From Planktomarina antarctica (GTDB taxonomy: Bacteria > Pseudomonadota > Alphaproteobacteria > Rhodobacterales > Rhodobacteraceae), in assembly GCA_029962705.1 (NCBI GenBank), contig JARPSE010000002.1:1-64000 (forward strand): a DNA stretch of 64,000 nt, given 5' to 3'. The stretch's first letter is position 1. Every line of letters begins with the position of its first letter. The translations under genes and the position numbers were made by a program. The notes beneath the pieces were generated by a model that saw only the letters and a list, made by a program, of their open reading frames with translations, was not told where the DNA came from and made no database searches. Shown piece after piece: positions 59,641 to 64,000 of the stretch.

Positions 59641-60819
59641 CTAATGCGCAGATTGAACAGTTTGGGCGGCAGCTTCCAGTCGTGAAAGTGCTTCTTTTAT
59701 ATCCTCGTCAGGAATGTTCAGCGCAGGCAGCAGCCGGACCACATTTTCGGCTGCAGGTACAGTCAGAACTTCAGCTAGATAGCCTGCATTGACCACATCA
59801 ATATTGCTGGCCTTGCATTTCAAGCCCAGCATCAAGCCGCTGCCCGTCACGCCATCAAACACATCTGGAAATTGCGCAATCAGCCCCTCAAGGCCTTGAC
59901 GCATCAGACCAGCCTTGCGACCCACGTCCATCAAAAATTTAGGCGCTGCCACACAGTCAAGCACGGCACAGCCCACGGCACAGCCCAACGGATTGCCACC
60001 ATACGTCGAGCCATGAGTGCCCGCGGTCATGCCGCTTGCCGCATCTTCACTAGCAAGCACCGCACCGATTGGAAAGCCGCCTCCAATGCCCTTGGCCACC
60101 ATCATTATATCAGGCTCAATCCCTGCCCATTCATGAGCGAACAGCTTACCTGTACGGCCAACGCCACATTGCACTTCATCAAAAATTAATAAAATATCGT
60201 GGCTATCACAAAAATCACGCAGGCCTTTCAGACAATGGTCAGGAACCTGTCTTATACCACCTTCACCTTGGATCGGCTCAATCATCACTGCGGCTGTCTT
60301 ATGGCTTATGGCTGCATGTAACGGGTCATGCAGACCAAACGGCACGTGCACAAAGCCTGGCAGCAAAGGTCCAAAGCCTTTGGTCATCTTATCCGAACCC
60401 GCAGCCGCAATCCCCGCAGAGGAACGGCCATGGAAAGATCCTTCAAAGGTTATAATCTCAACCCGCTCGGGCTGGCCTTTATCATAAAAATATTTACGTA
60501 CCATTTTCACAGCTAATTCGCAGGCCTCAGTGCCCGAATTGGTAAAAAATACCGTATCTGCGAAGGTGAGGTCTACTAATTGATCAGCCAATTTCTGCTG
60601 TGAAGGAATCTGATAAAGATTCGAAGTATGCCACAATTTACCTGCCTGTGCAGTCAAAGCCGCGACCAGATCCGGATGCGCATGCCCCAAACTGTTAACC
60701 GCAATACCGGCGCCAAGATCCAGAAATCGGCGTCCATCATCAGTGGTCAGCCAGCTACCACTGCCAGATACAAAAGAAAGAGGTGCACGATTATAAGTGG
60801 GCAGGATCGAAGGGATCAT
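59641..60819 (-). CDS. argD: Acetylornithine aminotransferase
   Basis: Class III PLP aminotransferase of arginine synthesis, also able to serve in lysine synthesis. The 392-aa protein shows LDLGAGIAVNSLGHAHP, FFTNSGTEACELAVKM, SFHGRSSAGIAA, IIDEVQCGVGRTG-type LIFDEVQCGVGRTG and the PLP lysine in MMVAKGIGGGFPIGA. ATG 60819 opens the standard N terminus MIPSILPTYNRAPL; the ribosome site is weak. First gene of argD-argF, possibly continuing to the unknown gene and gnd. Confidence 0.94.
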   Translation of the reverse strand: MIPSILPTYNRAPLSFVSGSGSWLTTDDGRRFLDLGAGIAVNSLGHAHPDLVAALTAQAGKLWHTSNLYQIPSQQKLADQLVDLTFADTVFFTNSGTEACELAVKMVRKYFYDKGQPERVEIITFEGSFHGRSSAGIAAAGSDKMTKGFGPLLPGFVHVPFGLHDPLHAAISHKTAAVMIEPIQGEGGIRQVPDHCLKGLRDFCDSHDILLIFDEVQCGVGRTGKLFAHEWAGIEPDIMMVAKGIGGGFPIGAVLASEDAASGMTAGTHGSTYGGNPLGCAVGCAVLDCVAAPKFLMDVGRKAGLMRQGLEGLIAQFPDVFDGVTGSGLMLGLKCKASNIDVVNAGYLAEVLTVPAAENVVRLLPALNIPDEDIKEALSRLEAAAQTVQSAH

Positions 60820-61021
60820 AATAAGGTCTTTCTGGCAGGGCAAAGAGAGAAAACCAAAGTGGAAAGGAAACTCGTAAGAGTAAAAAACACGCAGGCATTA
60901 GGCCGCGGTCATATCAGAGACGTCGGCGTCGCAAGGGCATTTCAATGATTTTTTTCATAACTTTTGCATACCAAAGTGCTGCAATCTTGAAAAGCTAAAA
61001 TATAAGCCAAGTTAAAATTCC

Positions 61022-61825
61022 CTAAGATTTTAACCTGTAGCCCTTCGCCAACCAGTACCAAGCCAATCCTACCACACAGATATTTGCGACACAAATTACC
61101 ACAAGTGCTAGCCACGGGCTACTATCAGACACACCCAATACGCCATAACGCCCTCCATCAATGATATAAAACATCGGATTAAAGTGGATGATTGGCTGCA
61201 ACATATCCGGCAAGGATCGAATTGAGTAAAACGTGCCCGACAAAAATGCCAATGGGGTAATTACGAAGTTAGAAATCGCCGCCATCTGATCAAACTTGTA
61301 AGCATAGATACTGCCCAGCAATCCAAGTGCGCCCATAAACATCCCACCGAGAATAACGAAGGTAAATGTCCAAATCGGATGTGCAATCCAAATCTCAAGC
61401 ATGAAGCCCATGGCCAGACACAAAACCGCACCAATCATTAAACCACGACCAATTCCTCCCGCTAAGAATCCCACTGTCATCTCCAGAGGAGAGAGCGGTG
61501 GCATCAGAGTATCGACGATTGACCCCATAACTTTCGCCGAAAGCATCGAAGAAGAGGTATTTGCAAAAGAATTTTGTATCACTGTCATCATCAACAATCC
61601 GGGGGCCAGAAAGGTCACATAGCGAAACCCCATCACATCAGATCGACCAGGCCCTATGGCAATGGAGAACACTAGTAAAAAAAGGCCCGCAGTCACTAAT
61701 GGCGCAAAAATTGTTTGCTGCCATATCGCTAAATAGCGCATATTTTCGCGCCTAATGAGCGTCCAAACGCCCAGCCAATTAACACGTCCAAAGCGCCGAA
61801 CGCCGTATTCTGAAACATTTGTCAC
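61022..61825 (-). CDS. ABC-2 type transporter permease
   Basis: A 267-aa inner-membrane protein with six helices of the ABC-2 (YadH/NodJ/DrrB-like) family: FAPLVTAGLFLLVFSIAIG, PGLLMMTVIQNSFANTSSSML, PLSPLEMTVGFLAGGIGRGL and FYSIRSLPDMLQPIIHFNPMFYIIDGGRYG. These permeases pair with an ATPase to export polysaccharide, lipid or drug substrates. No ATPase gene is adjacent in this window, so the partner must be elsewhere. Divergent from gcrA. Confidence 0.88.
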   Translation of the reverse strand: MTNVSEYGVRRFGRVNWLGVWTLIRRENMRYLAIWQQTIFAPLVTAGLFLLVFSIAIGPGRSDVMGFRYVTFLAPGLLMMTVIQNSFANTSSSMLSAKVMGSIVDTLMPPLSPLEMTVGFLAGGIGRGLMIGAVLCLAMGFMLEIWIAHPIWTFTFVILGGMFMGALGLLGSIYAYKFDQMAAISNFVITPLAFLSGTFYSIRSLPDMLQPIIHFNPMFYIIDGGRYGVLGVSDSSPWLALVVICVANICVVGLAWYWLAKGYRLKS

Positions 61826-61929
61826 AGCTTATCTCCGTTTGGGTGGTTGTCCTTAACCAAAGTTGGGCCTAAAGTGGCGTCCTTGCATGGGTTTCACCCG
61901 TTATTGCCACTAAATTCAAGGGGGGCGTT

Positions 61930-62487
61930 ATGTCCTGGACTGATGAACGCGTAGACGTTCTGAAAAAAATGTGGGGCGAAGGCCAATCGGCCAGCGTCAT
62001 CGCGAAAGAATTAGGCGGTGTGACCCGCAATGCTGTAATTGGCAAAGTGCACCGTTTGGGCTTGTCAAATCGCGTAACATCCACGACGGCAAAGCCCGCC
62101 GCGAAGGACAAGGCCAAAGCTGGGATGAAAGCCAAGCCGGCCGTACCAGCAGCGCCGCCGAAGCCAATTTCAGCACCTGAAACTGTACGGATCACTCCGC
62201 CAGCAGTGCGTAAAATTATTCCTGCAGGTCAGCCATTGCCACCGCAGCCATCAGCCAATGAAATAAGCCCAGAGGCCTTGGCAAAAGTTAGTGAAGTGGA
62301 AAAGACCGCCAAAAGAATTAGTTTGATGGAATTGACCGAAAAAACATGTAAATGGCCTGTTGGTGATCCCGCAACAGACGATTTTTGGTTTTGCGGTTTG
62401 GCGGTTAAAACTGGTAAACCCTACTGCGAAGCTCATGTAGGCGTTGCGTTTCAACCAATGTCCAGTCGTCGCGACCGCCGCCGATAG
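61930..62487 (+). CDS. gcrA: GcrA cell-cycle regulator
   Basis: Alphaproteobacterial sigma-70 cofactor that activates promoters carrying CcrM-methylated GANTC sites and controls S-phase genes. The 185-aa protein starts with the GcrA helix-turn-helix MSWTDERVDVLKKMWGEGQSAS and TRNAVIGKVHRLGLSNR, has a Pro/Ala/Lys-rich linker, and ends in the sigma-binding domain (LMELTEKTCKWPVGDP, FCGLAVKTGKPYCEAH). Two-domain layout is complete. Its presence implies a CcrM methylase elsewhere in the genome. rimO follows after 67 bases. Confidence 0.95.
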   Translation: MSWTDERVDVLKKMWGEGQSASVIAKELGGVTRNAVIGKVHRLGLSNRVTSTTAKPAAKDKAKAGMKAKPAVPAAPPKPISAPETVRITPPAVRKIIPAGQPLPPQPSANEISPEALAKVSEVEKTAKRISLMELTEKTCKWPVGDPATDDFWFCGLAVKTGKPYCEAHVGVAFQPMSSRRDRRR

Positions 62488-62554
62488 CTTGTACCGACTA
62501 TAAATTAGCCAATCTGCTCTACACTTTGGATCTCGCCATGGTATAGGGCAGGTT

Positions 62555-63928
62555 ATGGCACAGAATCCTCCCAACATCCGCCCTGATATCGCGCCAAAAG
62601 CCCGTATCCAAACTCCGCGGCCCGGCCAACCTACTATCGGTATGGTGTCGCTGGGTTGTCCGAAGGCTTTAGTGGACAGTGAGCGAATCTTGACACGTCT
62701 ACGCGCTGAAGGCTACGCGATTAGTCCAGATTACTCCGGCGCAGAAGCAGTTATTGTGAACACCTGTGGATTTCTTGACAGCGCTAAGGCCGAAAGCCTA
62801 GAAGCCATTGGGGAAGCACTCCACCAAAACGGCAAAGTGATTGTCACTGGCTGCTTAGGCGCCAACCCTGAATATATTACAGGGGCACACCCAAAGGTTT
62901 TGGCGGTCACCGGCCCGCATCAATATGAGAAAGTCCTGGATGCGGTGCATGCAGCAGTACCACCAAGCCCGAATCCCTTTGTGGACCTTCTGCCCGCCTC
63001 TGGCGTCTCCCTCACCCCCCGCCACTACAGTTATTTAAAAATTTCCGAGGGCTGCAACCACAAGTGCAAATTCTGCATCATCCCAGATATGCGAGGCAAA
63101 TTGACCAGCCGGCCCCCACGTGCCATTTTGCGGGAAGCAGAAAAATTGGTTGAGGCCGGCGTGAAAGAGCTACTGGTGATCTCCCAAGATACCAGCGCCT
63201 ACGGCATTGACATCAAAGACACCGCTGAGGGGGGGATTCGTCCGCACATCACGGACCTAGCCCAACAGCTGGGCCAATTCGGCGTTTGGGTACGCCTGCA
63301 TTACGTTTACCCTTACCCGCATGTGCGTAATCTAATTCCGTTGATGGCGGAAGGACTGATTCTTCCATACTTAGATATCCCTTTTCAACATGCGCACCCA
63401 GATTTACTCAAACGCATGGCCCGCCCCGCGGCATCCTCCAAAACCTTGGAGGAGATTGCAGCTTGGCGTAACGACTGCCCAGACATCACCCTACGGTCCA
63501 CCTTCATAGTAGGCTACCCAGGCGAAACCGAATCTGAATTTCAAACACTATTAGATTGGATGGATGAAGCGCAGCTCGACCGTGTAGGCTGTTTTCAGTA
63601 TGAAAATGTCGATGGAGCACGATCCAACGCCCTGCCCAATCATGTAGCCGAAGATCTCAAACAGGAGCGTTGGGATCGGTTCATGGAGAAAGCGCAGACA
63701 ATTTCAGAGGCTAAATTAGCAGCTAAGGTTGGCCAGACAATAGATGTTATCGTGGATGAGATCGACGCCGACGGCATTGCTACCTGCCGTACCAAAGCTG
63801 ATGCACCCGAGATTGACGGAAACCTATTCATAGACGAAGGCGCCGAAGTTCTGACGCCCGGAGATATTGTCCGAGTTGCCGTTGAAGAAGCCGGGGAATA
63901 TGATCTTTGGGGGCGTGCTGCGAATTAA
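62555..63928 (+). CDS. rimO: Ribosomal protein uS12 methylthiotransferase RimO
   Basis: Radical-SAM enzyme that adds a methylthio group to Asp88 of ribosomal protein S12. The 457-aa protein has the N-terminal UPF0004 domain with its Fe-S cysteines (MVSLGCPKALVDSE, NTCGFLDSAK, GCLGA), the radical-SAM CxxxCxxC in EGCNHKCKFCIIPDMRG, then a TRAM domain at the C terminus (GQTIDVIVDEIDADGI). The N terminus carries a 30-residue Pro-rich lead before MVSLGCPK. It distinguishes itself from MiaB by the ...PDMRGKLTSRP pattern. Confidence 0.95.
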   Translation: MAQNPPNIRPDIAPKARIQTPRPGQPTIGMVSLGCPKALVDSERILTRLRAEGYAISPDYSGAEAVIVNTCGFLDSAKAESLEAIGEALHQNGKVIVTGCLGANPEYITGAHPKVLAVTGPHQYEKVLDAVHAAVPPSPNPFVDLLPASGVSLTPRHYSYLKISEGCNHKCKFCIIPDMRGKLTSRPPRAILREAEKLVEAGVKELLVISQDTSAYGIDIKDTAEGGIRPHITDLAQQLGQFGVWVRLHYVYPYPHVRNLIPLMAEGLILPYLDIPFQHAHPDLLKRMARPAASSKTLEEIAAWRNDCPDITLRSTFIVGYPGETESEFQTLLDWMDEAQLDRVGCFQYENVDGARSNALPNHVAEDLKQERWDRFMEKAQTISEAKLAAKVGQTIDVIVDEIDADGIATCRTKADAPEIDGNLFIDEGAEVLTPGDIVRVAVEEAGEYDLWGRAAN

Positions 63929-64000
63929 GTAGTTCAGCCGGACTAATCCACTCTTTAGCCGAGCATCACAGAGCTTGAGCTATTAGGCCCCAACTGGAAT

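Noticed and set aside
1..64000. Mobile elements, prophage, CRISPR or defence genes
   Set aside because: I found no transposase, integrase, tandem direct repeats with spacers or phage gene; every long frame is accounted for by a housekeeping or metabolic gene.

Overview
The window is a gene-dense stretch of an alphaproteobacterial chromosome, most likely from a marine member of the Rhodobacterales (roseobacter group). The evidence is a GcrA cell-cycle regulator, a Paracoccus/Rhodobacter-type aa3 oxidase subunit I standing alone, a FolB with a long C-terminal extension, alpha2beta2 glycyl-tRNA synthetase genes separated by a small membrane protein, and protein sequences that read as roseobacter-like throughout. 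Base composition is close to even GC with AT-rich spacers. I see no insertion sequence, prophage, CRISPR array, plasmid gene or rRNA. This is core chromosome with small lineage-specific genes set into it.

Layout. 0.1-5 kb: tRNA-Leu(GAG), lipB, ctaD with a strong terminator, a GatB/YqeY protein, and carA. 5.5-8.1 kb: an FCD-type GntR regulator divergent from a HAD phosphatase/UbiH-like monooxygenase pair. 8.1-11.4 kb: a class V aminotransferase behind two translationally coupled Lrp/AsnC regulators, divergent from ilvC. 11.5-15 kb: an EamA transporter, then folP, folB and a SleB-like cell-wall hydrolase. 15.1-21.2 kb: glyQ, a membrane protein, glyS and a PPDK-like protein as one minus-strand unit. 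21.4-28.7 kb: an exported pseudoprotease, a 5'-nucleotidase, DUF952-pyrD, and a MATE exporter with two hotdog thioesterases. 29.1-36.6 kb: a fatty-acid oxidation region with a MerR regulator, GST, thiolase, FadJ/FadB, an EamA transporter and an acyl-CoA synthetase. 36.7-42.3 kb: a membrane protein and the nucleoside salvage operon cdd-deoA-deoB-add-upp. 42.3-49.7 kb: a VOC-bicupin protein, prpE, nadK, glyA, a VOC protein, an esterase and a PhnA-like protein. 49.7-53.3 kb: lepA, rpmB, meaB. 53.8-64 kb: hrpB, gnd, an unknown gene, argF, argD, an ABC-2 permease, gcrA and rimO.

Together the genes cover pyrimidine supply (carA, pyrD) and nucleoside recycling (5'-nucleotidase, cdd to upp), amino-acid and one-carbon metabolism (ilvC, glyA, argF, argD, folB, folP), acyl-CoA metabolism (thiolase, FadJ, acyl-CoA synthetase, PrpE, MeaB), translation (GlyQS, L28, LepA, RimO) and respiration (ctaD).

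I did not find a clear new system. The points most worth a second look are three proteins that keep a familiar fold but appear to have lost catalytic residues: the PPDK-like protein (ATP half), the trypsin-like protein (nucleophile and His regions) and an M48-like membrane protein. Others are the membrane protein wedged between glyQ and glyS by one-base overlaps, the paired Lrp regulators facing ilvC, and several palindromes in divergent promoter regions.
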